DNA from: Anthostomella pinea
Taxonomy: Eukaryota > Ascomycota > Sordariomycetes > Xylariales > Xylariaceae
Direction of reading: 5' to 3'
Assembly: GCA_963556695.1 (NCBI GenBank)
Contig: CAUWAG010000020.1
Span: forward strand, 2,852,001-2,916,000
DNA: 64,000 nucleotides
The notes beneath the pieces are model-generated. The model did not search any database. It was not told the DNA's origin and saw nothing but the letters and a program-made list of their open reading frames with translations. This document shows, piece by piece, positions 1 through 11,761 of this stretch; the stretch's first letter is position 1; each line of letters starts with the position of its first letter. A program made the position numbers and the translations under genes.

Positions 1-1656
1 TAATAGCATTGCGTTATAGCAAATCAGACTTACAGCTTGCTGTCCACGCTAAGCGACGCGACCCTCATATTACCATTGGCAAGCTTTCTAAGACTTTCCA
101 TGTCTAATATAATACCTTGAAGGCTAGAATTGCCGGCCGACCATCACGACGCGATAACATACCCAATACTTTGAACTTACGGTTTCTGAAGAGAATGCCA
201 TTCTTTCCTTCATTCTTGACCTGTATGTACGAGCATTTCTACCCTGGCACAGTTATGTTGAAGATATGGCAAATCAATTGTTGGAAGCGCATGGGGATGG
301 ACGCGTTGGAAAGAACTAGACGCGGAACTTCATTAAACGCACACCAGGCCTTCGGACGCATTTTCATCAGAGGATAGATTACCAGAGGGTCTTGAACGAA
401 GATCCAGACACGTATCGCACGTGGTTTTGCCAAGTTGTGGCAGCAATTGTGAAACATGGTATCCAAGACGCGGATATTTATAACTTCAATGAGACTGGGT
501 TTATGATAGGCATCATTGGGTCCGGCATGGTCGTTATAAGTGCCGAAAGACGTGGTAAGCCTAGACAAGCTCAGCAAGGCAACAGGGAATAGTCTACAGT
601 AATTTCTACTGTCAATGCTAATGGTTGTGTAGTCCCGTCACTCATCATTCTACAGGGCAAAACACACCTCGCATTATGGTATTGCGACACGACATTACCA
701 GGCGATTGGAAGGTGGCTGTGTGCAAGAACGGTTGGACTACAAACGAGATTGGGTTGGAATAGATTCGGCATTTCGACAAGTATACCAGACCGTGTATGA
801 CTGCCAGTAAACGCCTCCTCATCCTATATGGTCACGAAAGCCACTATTCCCAGATCTTTGAGGATTATTGCCAGAACAATAGCATTATTACCCTTTGTAT
901 GCCTGCCTACTCGTCACACAGGCTCTAGCCTTTAGATGTCAGTTGTTTTAGCCCGCTCAAATAAGCGTACGGTTGCATGATTGAGGATCTTGTCCGGCGT
1001 CATATAACCCACGTTTCGAAAGAGGACTTCCTTACAGCGTTTTGTGAAGCACACAACGCTGTTATGACGCAAGAAAATATTTGAGCAGGTTTCAGTGCCA
1101 CTGGCTTGTTCCTTTCGACCCAGTAAGTGTCATTTCAAAGCTGGATGCTGTCGCTGTCATACGAATACCATCGCCAGACCCCAATCTGCCACCCACTACT
1201 TAGACTTCAAAGACACCTACCACCATCAATGAAGCAGTAAACCAGTGGGTTTATATCCGAAATCGAGTCAGAAACCACCAGGGAAGCTCACTTACATCAA
1301 TAATTGATGCATTGAGCTCATTTTCAAAGACTACATACGGTCTTATGCACAAGGTCGCTTTCATTGATTCCCGGGTCCGCAAGCTAGAGGAGGCCAATCA
1401 CTTATTAAGTAAATGCCGGAGGACAAAAAAAAAACGTCTAGTGAAAGGAGGAGTACTTTCCATTAAAGATGCAGTAGGTCTCCAGGCTGTAAAGGATGGT
1501 AATAAGCTGGCAAGACAGGAAATGGGTGAAGATATTCGTCGTCCGAGGAGGGCGGCAGCGCGTAAGCGACGTTGTGGCGTTTGCGGCAACACTGGCCATA
1601 ATGCGCAAACTTGTACAACAGGGATAGAAACGTTTAAAGAAGAAGAATCCAATTGA
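1..1656 (+). pseudogene. Decayed pogo/Fot1-type transposase (5' end outside window)
   Basis: Piecewise translation of the three forward frames gives the order of a pogo-superfamily transposase. A GRPSRRD segment near 120-150 comes from the helix-turn-helix/CENP-B part. The DDE block FNETGFMIG lies near 485-510, YGHESHYS near 822-848, PLDVSCFSPLK near 930-962, and GFSATGLFPFDP near 1088-1122. A C-terminal zinc knuckle CX2CX4HX4C (CGVCGNTGHNAQTC) lies at about 1573-1614, in a tail open from 1312 to the stop at 1656. The family has Asp in FDETG and DGH; here these read Asn and Tyr, so two catalytic acidic residues are gone. In-frame stops interrupt it (TAG before PLDV, TGA before AGFSATG), consistent with C-to-T change at CAG and CGA codons. 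No intact terminal repeats were found. It cannot encode active enzyme. Confidence 0.85.
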
Positions 1657-2715
1657 TTATATTGAATTAAATGCGTTGTGATCGAGTCATTTAACATGTT
1701 GGTTAGAAGGTTGGTGGAAAGTTGCCGTTTGCTTGTAATTGCCGCGCGCTGGTCATCCACGTTATTTTATTACTATTTTATGCGGCTTTTTAAGTATGAA
1801 AATATTCTATATTAATATAACGGTAAATTATAGTTATATTTAATAACAAAAATAACTCATAATAGTTTTATTTATAAACCTAAAGTCATTATTGCTGCCT
1901 TTTTATCGTTATTCTTTAATTGTATTTCTATTTAAAGCCTTTAGAACTTATTAAGCGTTATAGTTTTTTCAGCGGTGAATAACTTTTTTTAATTTTTTTA
2001 CAAAGAAACTAAAATATATTTAGTTTGAAATATAACATTTGAAGTTATATCATTAATTAAAAACAAATTTATAAAAATATAAGCTTTCTTATATTAACAT
2101 TATATTTAAAAAGGTGTTTAAGTTATCTTATTTAAAAGTAATATTAATAGTTATAGAATATTTAACGCTGGATTATTCTCGTAAACAAGGCTTTTTTACT
2201 TAATATTAACGTTTATAACGAAATATTATTAAAAAAGCCCAAATTTTTTGGGGGTTTAATCGTACAAAAAATAATAGGTTATAAGCTTAATATTACTTTT
2301 ATTAAATAATTGCTTATAGTTTGATATCATCGTAATATAAACGTCGTTATAACGTATATAAGTGTGAAGCTTATAATAACGGATTTATTTTCAAGCTAAA
2401 GAAAATTCTCCCAATCTCGGTTTTATTTTGGCTTTAAGATATTTTAAAACTTTAATTACGTTTAACGTTATAATATTCAAAGATATAATTAAATAGGTAT
2501 TAAACTTAACAATTTAAAACAAAAGTTACGATGTTTTAAACTTTTAAACAAGTAAATATATCGTAATGTTTTAATATCGCGACTAATAAGTTGAAAGTAA
2601 TCAAAAGAAAAAAAACCTAAAAAAACCCAAAAAAACATCGCTAACCTATTTTTAATTTTTAATTGAATTACCGACGTCATTGTTCGATTAATTACGTTAA
2701 TATTACGATGCGAAA
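1657..2715. repeat. AT-saturated tract, probable RIP-mutated repeat relic
   Basis: About 1.05 kb of sequence made almost only of A, T and TA-rich words, directly after the transposase stop. It ends abruptly near 2715, where base composition returns to the genome's GC-rich norm. No frame encodes a recognisable protein; the small ORF at 2489-2680 is a low-complexity product of base composition. Tracts like this in filamentous ascomycetes usually come from repeat-induced point mutation of an older repeat. Whether it is the transposon's own 3' flank or a second element cannot be told from one copy. Confidence 0.75.
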
Positions 2716-3079
2716 TAAAGGCCTCGTAGCGAGATTAGGTGGCATGGGGGCTGTAGTGAGGCGTTTTTTTTCTGTTTTTTTCTGTTAAGCGCGTGCCCCT
2801 GTCTGCCTTCTGTTAAGAGGGAAGGTACTTAGGGTCCGGTAAGTCGGCACGATGGACAGGTACTTGGTAAGGGTATCAGCTCGATGTGGACTGCGGATTG
2901 TGAATCGCCTTACCCACACGGGCACACAACGTCGTCCTACATGCGCGCAATATGTCACGGGCGCATCCGCTGGGCGGCGGCATCGGACCGGGACCGGGAC
3001 TGTGACTGCGACTGTGAATACTACCGGTAGTACCCCGCCGCCGTCTCTCCAGCTTCATACTTCCTCCCATCTTCCTTCG

Positions 3080-4725
3080 ATGAGCTCTCCGTCTTCATCA
3101 GCCATGGAGCAAGCACACGCACCCAACCCCGGCGCCGCGGCGCACCAGACACCAGCCAGCAGCTGGGTCGGCCACAAGGGCGCCGCCGCCTTCGACCTCA
3201 GGAGTGAGTCCCATGCGTCCATCCAGGGTCGACCACAGACAGACAAGCCTGAGCTGAGATATCTATCACATCGCAGGTGACACCATGACCACGCCGACCA
3301 TGGCCATGCTGTCTGCTATCCAGACGACCACCCTGCTGGACGACGTCTTCTCTGAGGACCAGACCACCATTGACTTGGAGGCCCACGTCGCCGCCCTGAC
3401 CGGCAAGGAGGCAGGCCTCTTTGTGCTATCCGGCGTATGTGAACTTGGGGAGCCTATCATCTTCCCATTCTGGTCATGTCATCATGTCACCTATTTGAAG
3501 GCAATACTGACTGCTGTCTCCGCAAGACTATGGGGAACCAGATCGCGCTGCGTTCCCTGTTGACGCAGCCGCCTCATGGCGTGCTCTGCGATGGGCGGTC
3601 GCACATCATCAAATACGAAGCGGGAGGGTCAGCACTCACACAGTTCACTTTGCTGCTTCCTTCTATCTCTCCCACACACATCGCTTCACCCGCGTCCAGT
3701 ACTGACTTGGCGCATTTGCAGCGTGGCCTCGCTCTCCGGCGCCATGATCGAGGCCGTCATGCCCAGTAACGGGCGCTACCTGACATTAGAGGACATCCAA
3801 GAGCACGTGTTGCTCGGGGACAATGTGCACGCCTGCCCGACACGCGTCATCAGTCTCGAGAACTCATTGAACGGCATGGGTGAGTAGCTGTAGCCCAGCG
3901 GAACTGATAGCTGGCATGGTCTACCAAAGGGTTCCGAGCTGGGCACCAATCCCTCGCTTCGGGGGCCTCGAAGTCTTTCTCTCAGTCCGACAGTCCGTTT
4001 GTCCAGAGATTTCATGGCTGACTGACTTCTGCCGAATACTAGTCATGCCACTGGCCGAGACCCAGCGCATCGCCACCTTCGCACGCGCCCACGGCATCGC
4101 CCTCCACTGCGACGGGGCGCGTCTCTGGGAAGTCGTCGCGTCAGGCGCCGGCACCCTGCGCGACTTCGGCGCCTGCTTCGACACCATCTCGCTCTGCTTT
4201 TCCAAGGGGCTCGGCGCGCCCATCGGCAGCATCATGGTCGGCAGCAAAGCAACCGTCAAGCACGGCCGTTGGGTACGCAAGGCCATCGGGGGCGGGCTCC
4301 GCCAGTCGGGCGTCGTGACGGCGGCGGCGCGGGTGGCCGTCGACGCGACATTCGGCTCGGGGCCGAGCGGCGAGGGTGGCCTTCTAAAGGCCACGCACGC
4401 GACAGCGCGGCGGGTCGAGAAGCTGTGGACGGACCTCGGCGGTGCCATGCAGTCCCCGGTCGAGACCAACATGTTGTGGCTGGACCTTGGGTCGATGGAC
4501 TGCAGTCCTGCAAGGTTCAACGAGCTGGGCCGCGAGGCGGGCCTGAAGCTCGGGGGGAATCGCCTCATTACGCACTATCAGGTGGGCGAAGAGGCCATCT
4601 CGAGGCTGACTGGCGTCTTCGAGCAGGTGGCACGGGAGAAAGCAGCAGGCGGTGTTGATGGCCAGCACGCGAACGGAAGTGGACTTTATAGCAGTGGCTC
4701 TGCAAAGAAACAGAGGATACCATGA
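3080..4725 (+). CDS. GLY1: L-threonine / L-allo-threonine aldolase (PLP-dependent)
   Basis: Cleaves threonine or allo-threonine to glycine and acetaldehyde using pyridoxal phosphate; probably cytosolic. Five exons join in phase: 3080-3203, 3277-3434, 3527-3627, 3722-3879 and 4043-4725, giving 407 residues. Splicing restores FDLRSDTMTTPT at junction 1, LSGTMGNQ at junction 2, EAGGVASLSGA at junction 3 and NGMVMPL at junction 4, all as expected for the beta-eliminating lyase family. ALHCDGARLWE carries the cofactor-binding Asp, and SLCFSKGLGAPIGS carries the Schiff-base Lys. The ATG at 3080 was chosen; an in-frame ATG at 3104 is possible, and the open frame back to 2852 is probably 5' leader. 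The C-terminal 25 or so residues are hydrophilic and not family core. The gene converges on the Sel1-repeat gene 0.5 kb downstream. Confidence 0.93.
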
Positions 4726-5231
4726 AGTGTAGCGAGAAGCCGCACGGTAACGATGAGTTCAGAGGTCATTCAAGGTCTTATCTTCTATTGTGCCCATCTT
4801 GTTTGTAAATTCAGCTTGCCCTCGAACCTTGACCGTAATAAGCGCTGCGTCCTTGTCCTCGACCATTCCACATGTCCGTATATACAGCAACACCTTGACA
4901 TGGCAAGCATGCTTTTCCCAGCGACTTTCGTACCCATATACACAGAAATTCGGAAAACCGACAAGATGTGCTGGCTTTCTTTCCAGTCCCAAGCCATCTC
5001 GGAGCCGGGCCGCTTCCTTGCTCTCCATCGTCTCGGGGGTATTTCGCTTAATGTGATGGCCGATGCAAATGACAAGCCTGGCCAAGCCCCCCTTTTAGTT
5101 GGTATGCCGCCGTCGACGCCTCTATCGAATAGATGTTCCCAGTCCCTGTCCCCATCCCCTTGCCCCGAACGCCAAAGAAACTAGAACGGATGCAGCTCGT
5201 TCTCGTTAAGTCGCAATCAACCGTGATAATG
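4726..5231. other. Convergent intergenic region, no gene seen
   Basis: A 0.5 kb gap between two 3' ends, expected to hold the 3' untranslated regions and polyadenylation signals of both neighbours. The small ORFs here lack codon bias or recognisable motifs. Confidence 0.6.
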
Positions 5232-7590
5232 TCAAGCCGAAGTCTCCTTGGGCTTTTTGCCAAACATCCCTCTACCCCGCGACTTGCTTCGGGCCTTTTT
5301 CGACTTGATGCTGCCAGCATCATCGCTGTATTTTGGCTTGTGTATCCTGCAGAAGCCTATTAGTCAAACGATCCATATGCATGCGGAACATCAAAGGTAC
5401 TGACCAGCTATTCCCGGGCATGCTCATGCCCTTCGCCTCTGCCTGGCGGTAGAATCTGGCGCTCTTTCTGAGGTCCTTCTTGCAGCCAACGCCTTGCGCA
5501 TAGCAGAAACCCGCCTCTGTGAGTGCGTCAACGTCACCCCAGCCTGATGTTGCTCGTTAGAAACCTGATGCTGGTGTTGAGCTGAGCGGAGGGCTCTACT
5601 TACTTCCGGCGATCTCGAAGCATCGTACCGCGAGTGCCTTGTCCTGCTCAATGCCCCAACCGTTCATGTGGCTCACACCGAGTTCGTAGATGCTTAGAGC
5701 AAATTGAGCCTTGCGGGTCTTACGGTCCATAAAGTCCACCGTCTTGCCTCCTTTGACCTGATCCTCGTCATCGGCAATCTCAGCACTCACAGCGTCAGCA
5801 GCCTTGCGCAGCCATTCAACGCCTTCGCGCTGGTTCGGTCGCATACCCCATCCATGACGGCACGCGAGGGCATACAGTAACATTCCGGTGGGATCGCCAC
5901 CTCGCGCGGCCAGACGCAGGTGATATGTGGACTCCTTGACGGAGCCATCCTCGTGACACTTGATCCCTTTGGTCAAATGCTCTTCCGCGCTCATCTCGGC
6001 CGCCGTCGGCGCGTGAGAATGTTGTGATCTTGGGGGCCTGATGGTACTAGCAGAATCACTCGTAGATAATGACATCGGTGTGTGGCCACGAGCCTGAGCC
6101 TGATCGTGAGGCGGAGAGGTAAGAGCCCGACCTCGGGGCACATCTTCCGAAGGCCTGCTCCCACCTGTGGACGGGCGACTGGGATCTAGTGACGGTCGCC
6201 CCCCACCCGCAGACATTTCAGTGGAGAGTTTGCTCCGTTCGAGGGAGGGACGAGCCGAGAGGAAACCGGAAGCGGGTGGGCCGTCTTGGTAACGGGATGA
6301 TGAGCTCGAGGGCCGAGTAGGAGGCGAGGGAGGCGCGTGACCGCCTTGCGGGTAGGTCTGGACGTTGCTTAGTGGGACCATGGGCTGCTCCCAGACAAAG
6401 GCGGTCGAGGGATCGTCGTCGCGGAAGATGACCGAGTTGCGTTGTAATGACTTGCCTCGTGGCAGCGAGTACTTGGAGTATATGTAGGATGGAGCACCCT
6501 TGCCATCTTCTGCCGTACCACTCTCGGTAAAAGCATCGCTGTGCATACTGATGGGTGTATGTGCCGTATCATCTGCTAGCACGAAGGACGGGTGACTATC
6601 GGAAGACGCCTGGCGAGACGGGGCGTCGAGTGTCGGTGTTCCAGCTCGACTCAGCGGGCGGGAGAAGTTGAAAGAGGGCCGCGGCAGTTGAGCCGAGGCC
6701 TCTGAGCTGATGGAGGGCGACCTCTGGTAGTGGGCAACCGGAGACGCAAGACCCAAGCCGGAGAAGGCACTGCTGGAGGACAGCTTTCGACCTGGGTGCG
6801 AGTGAAAAGAGGCACTGAGCGCTTCGTCATTATAAGAATTGCTGGGCGCCGACATGATACTCGAAGAGCGTTTCACCGAATGAGCGTTGGGTGGCACCAA
6901 TCCGGTAGCATCATGAGAATAGGCTGCGAATCTCTCGGGCGACGGAGGAAAGCGACCACGGTAGGGAGACGCTTCTCTCAGACCGGGAAACTGCTCTGTG
7001 GTGTCGCCGTCTACGGCGTGGCCGGATAGGCTCTCCAAGTCGGCAGGCGACTGCTCCCGGCGCGCACCAAACACGCCACGATTCTCGTCCAGTCTGTCCA
7101 GTCTGTCCAGCGGTCGACCGCGGTAGGCTTCTCTGAAAGGGTTCAGAGATATTGGTGTGGAATCGTCGGGAGTGGGGGGTATGCGGCTCATGCGTGGATG
7201 GGTGGAAACGGGTCGTTCCGATGGCGATTCGAGCTCGGTGGTCCAACCGAGGCCGGTGTGCTCCCGCGAGAGCTCGGGTAGCTCCTCTGCGGCCGAGTCG
7301 TGGGATAGGGAGCGGAAGTATTCGGAGCGGCCCTGGACGACCAAGGGACTCTCGACAGTCAAGGGAGGTAGGCGACTCATGCGGCTTCCGGCCTTGGAAC
7401 TCTCCTCCAGCTGCTTTGCGAGCAGGCGACTCTGGGCGGCGAAGGCATCGAGGGGGGACAAGGCAGGAGGGACATCGCCTGCGACGTGCAACCGAGGCGA
7501 CCTGAGGGGGCGGGAGACAGACGAAGCTCCGGTAGCGACTGAAGAGGACGAATCGGCCCTCAGGTCGATGAAGCGAGGGCGTGTCGCCAT
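5232..7590 (-). CDS. Sel1-repeat protein, DSF2/Nif1-like
   Basis: Three exons on the minus strand: 7590-5604, 5543-5405 and 5346-5232, 746 residues. The first 530 or so residues are low-complexity, Ser/Pro/Arg-rich and probably disordered. From about residue 545 there are Sel1-type helical repeats (AEEHLTKGIKCHEDG, AYHLRLAARGGDPTGMLLYAL-like, GVSHMNGWGIEQDKALAVRCFE and, after splicing, ALTEAGFCYAQGVGCKKD). These are followed by the conserved end MSMPGNSWIHK and a basic tail rich in Lys/Arg/Ser. Proteins of this layout include budding-yeast Dsf2 and fission-yeast Nif1, linked to mitotic-entry control and cell polarity; a similar role here is inference. The ATG at 7590 begins MATRPRFIDLRADSSSS. 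Introns have GTAAGT and GTCAGT donors and CAG acceptors, and phases agree at both junctions. Confidence 0.85.
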
Positions 7591-10280
7591 GGTGAAGCGG
7601 ATCTGTGGTGATCAAAACGCAGGATGCACTGTCGACCGTGAGATACGGTGTCTATGGCTTTTCTTGGCCGTTGCTTGTTGGCAGTTCGTTGGCAGTGGGA
7701 AAAGCTGGCCTGGCGAGTGCATGGATTATGAGGTCAGGTTCGTTCTCGAGGGACGGTAGAGTGGTGCGACAGGAATGCCCGATGGACGAGAATGTGGCCG
7801 AGTGTAGGTTCGGATCGGTGGTCAGGATACGGAGGAGGTTCGGAATTCGCAGCGATGGGTTGTCGAAGAGAGCGGTGAATGAATGTGTTCGACTGGTCGG
7901 TCAAATGGCTGATTGATTGCTCGTGTTCAAATGGTGTGGTATGAGTGATGGATACATGCAATGCATCTGCGGCCCCAGGAGGATGACGGCGATGGATGAA
8001 GGAAGCGAGGCAGGAGACAGAGAGAGAGAAGGGGAAAGAAAGCCTCCTCTACTGGGCTGCGTATACTGGAAGTGTTACACGTGTGTAGGTGGTGGTGGTG
8101 ATGGCGATGGTGGTAGCGATAGTAGTACTCTGTGTGTATGTTTGTGTATGTTGGGTTCATGGATGGAGGGGAGAGAACTGCCCTTAGAACATGGGTACCT
8201 CGTAGGCAAGCTGGCAAGGTTGGAGGTTGCACAGGCATACAGGCACACACCGGTGTCAGGCACAAGGCACAAGGCACAACAGGCGCAGAGTTCCGACCGT
8301 CGGTTCTAAAAATGACAGGATAACAACAGGATCCGCCTGGGAACATCTTGTTAAGGTCTTAACTACCTTAGGAAGCACTGGCCGTGCGCTCATCAACCGG
8401 TGCTCTTGGCAATGCAGCAATGGGGGTCCAAACGCCACATTGGATTGATTCACTGCCGACTGTACTCATCAGTAACAGCCTAGTTACATGTGTGTTATCC
8501 CTTATATCTGTTCTTTTGATAGCAAGGTGAGGCAGACTGAGTATCTTACTTAACCTTATGCTCGAAACATTGCGAGGAGCATGAGGATCCAACGTCATGA
8601 TATATACCTTCCGACCTATAACATGGACATCATTGATGGCAGACAGGCCATGGCGGTTTGAACCCTGCATATCGAGAGGCCCAGCCCGCCGCCCGCCAGC
8701 ATGCATGAAATTACCTGAACGGCCCCTGCTTCCCTTTCCCCTTGCCACTTGGATGCATCATACGGGATACCAGCCAGATGGCCAGATGGCAACTGTGTAG
8801 AAGGTCCCGAGGTCCATCTGCCTTGGCTGGCACACATGTGTCCTGACTCCGGACCGTCTTTTTACATGTAGAATAGTACCTAGACGAGCCGAGCTGACAA
8901 GACTAGGACAATTGCCCCTGGGCCAATGACATCGACATCCGGGGTATTTTATTAGGTACTATTTTAGACACATCTCTATCCAAGACTGGGTCGCATACCT
9001 TTGACTCTAGAGAGACCCCTTATTGAGCACCTCTTATTAAGACTATCACTCAAAAGACTGAGGTGAGGTAGCATCTACGGTACTCCGTCGTGTCTTTGCA
9101 AGTCTGGGGAAGGAATTTGAACCGGCTCGTCCGAACTCATCCCCTTCTCCTTTCCACTATTTTAGGTAAAAACTAGAAAGACATGCCTTGCCGGGCTGCT
9201 CCAGGTTGTACCACTACCCAAGCCATTACCTAAATGTATCATCCTAAAGCGGCCAATTGACTCGGCAGGCCCAAGTAACAACCCACATTCTGCCAGCTTC
9301 AAGACTTTGCTGTTCTTGACACTTGATCAAATCTGTTCGTTACTTAGGTAACGAGTAGAATCAGGATCAACACGTGCATGTAGTTACCTGTAGTTCGAGG
9401 ACCGTGTGACCACATCACTGACCCAGGTTCCCGGCCCGCTGGAGATCACGCAGGCGGCAGGCGGGCGGGAAATCTCAATCGGCTGCAGGCAATCTGCGGA
9501 AAGCTGCTTTTTTGCTGCAGGTGACCGTCCAGTGACCAGTGACCGCTGACAGTCTGCACACTTGCGCGGAGAACCCTGTCGAATGGTCCTGGCTTGCATG
9601 GCCTACCAATGACCATTGACCAGAAGGGAGATAGATGATCTCAGCTTCCCACTGGGCTGGCCGGCTGATCCAGGACCACCGAGGTGTTGGCGTTGGCGTT
9701 GGCGTTGGCGTGCCCGCGTACCTGCGTCAGCCTTCAGGACGGCATTCGAAACTGGAGCTAACAGCTTAATTGTTGGCGCAGGACAGGTGGCCGCCGGCCC
9801 CATTGGAAGTCAGAGCTGAGGCCACAGGCTGTGGTCGGGATACCCGTAGCAGGACTGTCAATTCCATTAGAATGAAAGTGACATGAAACATTCGACACCA
9901 ACAACCGATCGTCGCCCCGGATCGCGATTCAGGGCACTTGCTCATCTATCGTCATGGAGACCATGTCAATGCCATGCGGTGTGTACAGAACAGTAAATAA
10001 GTCCGTCGTGGCTCAGAGGTGACGTGAGCAAGGTCAACTATACAGTAAACAAACGCATTCAATGGCATCGTGATTCCATCTGAACATTCAGTACCACAGG
10101 CCGGAGGCCAGGACATAGTCTCATCGCTTCCTTGAGCCAGATACTGCGTGAATAGAAACAAATAAAGCATCATTTTCCAAAACTATCCGGTAACTCCACT
10201 TCCCATGCATCACAAAACGAAGGAAACGAACCGCCGCCGTCGCGCCTTAAATCTACACTGATAATCTAGTCGGGCTCCCT
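7591..10280. other. Intergenic region between the Sel1-repeat gene and ERV46
   Basis: 2.7 kb without a supportable gene. The first 700 bp or so is the upstream region of the minus-strand Sel1-repeat gene, with simple-sequence stretches (GTGGTG/GATGGTG near 8088-8125). No RNA gene or conserved ORF was found; the short ORFs on both strands have no recognisable domain. The last 100-300 bp should contain the ERV46 3' untranslated region. Confidence 0.55.
9686..9710. repeat. Hexanucleotide microsatellite (GTTGGC)4
   Basis: Four uninterrupted copies of GTTGGC in intergenic DNA. Not in a coding frame that I can support. Confidence 0.9.
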
Positions 10281-11761
10281 CTATAGGTTCTTGTTCTGCA
10301 GCTTCTTCAGCCTCGTGGCACCTTCGTATACTCCCCGATCAACAGCTGCCGCAACTGTCAAAGTACCGCCAATGACAGCACAGAGGCCGGTCAGGAAACC
10401 AGCAAACGTCTTGGCCCGCTCCTCGCGGTTGACCACCTTCATCGGTGAGATGTCCTGGAACCTGGTCAGCCATACTGCACATGGGAGCCCGGGTGAGGCA
10501 AGCAGTGCACTTACATATGAGAAAAAGACGCCGGGGATACCACCGCGGGCGTGCATGCGCTCCTGGTGGCCCTCTGCGGCGTCGTCACCGCCTGACAAGC
10601 TACGCTTATGGCTGGTAACAGAGTACTGATGAGTCTCCAAGCTGCCGTCAAAAGCACTGCCTAGGTTGCCGAGCAGCTCGTCGTCGGACGCCGACCCGCT
10701 CGATTTGGAGGACCAGCTGAGAGGCAGGTAAGCAGTGGGGACCACCTTGACGAAGTACATGAAGTTGAAGTTGGGGTCATCGGTGACCTGCTTGACCTGG
10801 TCCAGAGGGTTCAGGTGGTGGTTGGTCCAGGGGCTGTTCCTGGCCTGCTTCTTGGCTATATCCTCGGGAAGCTGAGGTCCGAAGCGAAGTTGGTGGACTT
10901 CGTGCTCGAACGAGTGCTTCACGGGGCTGTCCCAGTAGTTCTTCAGGTCGTGAACGTGCATGTTTCCGTTGCTGAAACTTCGGCCGGGCGCGAAGTGGAA
11001 ATTGCCAATGACCTTGTTGACACGGATGGCGCCCTCGATACGGCAGCCCTCCTGTCTCTGCTCATCCAGTCTTTCGGCGTAGTGTTCACGGAGACACTGC
11101 TCCACGCCTTCGCCTCTACCGAAAGCCCACGATGCCTGCTGATAAGCGTCTCGAACCTCGTCACAGGTATTGCAGCAGCCGGCCTTTTCGGCATTTGGGG
11201 GCGATTGGGCGCCATAGCATACACCGCAGTAGTCGGGGTCGAGGTGGTGGGCCGTCTCCTCCTTGCTGTGTCTGCGGATGTTAGCCAGGGTATGGCAAGC
11301 CGAGTCGTAAGCTGGGCCAACTCACAGCGATAAGGCGGTGGTGTCAATGACACCGCCTCCCTGAGCGACGGACTGAAGCCTGACCTTCTTAACTCCAGCC
11401 AAAACGCTGTGTTGCTGTTCGCCAGAAACATCCATCACGTCGAGTGTCAGAAGTTCGCAGGGCAGCTTCGGGAAGGTAACGTTCATATGGATCTCCATGC
11501 GCTCGCCTGCGGTGCAATGGTAAGCATGACTGGATATGATAATAATAAGTTTGGACTGCTGCACGCACCTCGGCCCTTGTCGACAACGAGCTCCGGGTGG
11601 ATTACTATCCTCGTGTAGTCAGACCACTCGCCCCAGACCAGGTAAAGAACGACGATCAGAGAGACGATGGTGACGATCCCGCCCGAGGTGGTCCGTATCC
11701 GCGCATCTTCGACGGTTTTGGTGAAGGCATCGAGCCTCGTGAATCTCGACTTGGCTGGCAT
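10281..11761 (-). CDS. ERV46: ER-Golgi cargo receptor subunit Erv46 (ERGIC-3 family)
   Basis: Component of the Erv41-Erv46 complex that cycles in COPII/COPI vesicles and retrieves or sorts ER proteins. Four exons: 11761-11569, 11506-11326, 11271-10515 and 10454-10281, 434 residues, close to yeast Erv46 at about 415. A short cytosolic N-terminus (FTRLDAFTKTVEDARIRT) precedes the first membrane segment at about residues 28-46 (GGIVTIVSLIVVLYLVWG). The lumenal domain starts with ERMEIHMNVTFPKLPCELL and includes the cysteine-rich CGVCYGA ... CCNTCDEVRDAY element diagnostic of the family. GVFFSYDISPMKV follows, then the second membrane segment (AGFLTGLCAVIGGTLTVAAA). The tail ends KKLQNKNL, without a terminal KKxx. 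All three introns are phase-consistent. The gene is divergent from the GNAT gene. Confidence 0.95.

Noticed and set aside
2852..3079. N-terminal extension of threonine aldolase from an upstream ATG
   Set aside because: The frame is open, but the added 76 residues are Thr/Arg/Gly-rich and unlike other aldolases; the ATG at 3080 fits family length. A targeting sequence cannot be fully excluded.
3921..4568. 215-codon antisense ORF in threonine aldolase
   Set aside because: Shadow of exon 5, which carries the cofactor-binding motifs on the plus strand.
6911..7615. 234-codon ORF overlapping the Sel1-repeat gene in another minus frame
   Set aside because: Arg/Pro-rich shadow of the real coding frame in GC-rich sequence.
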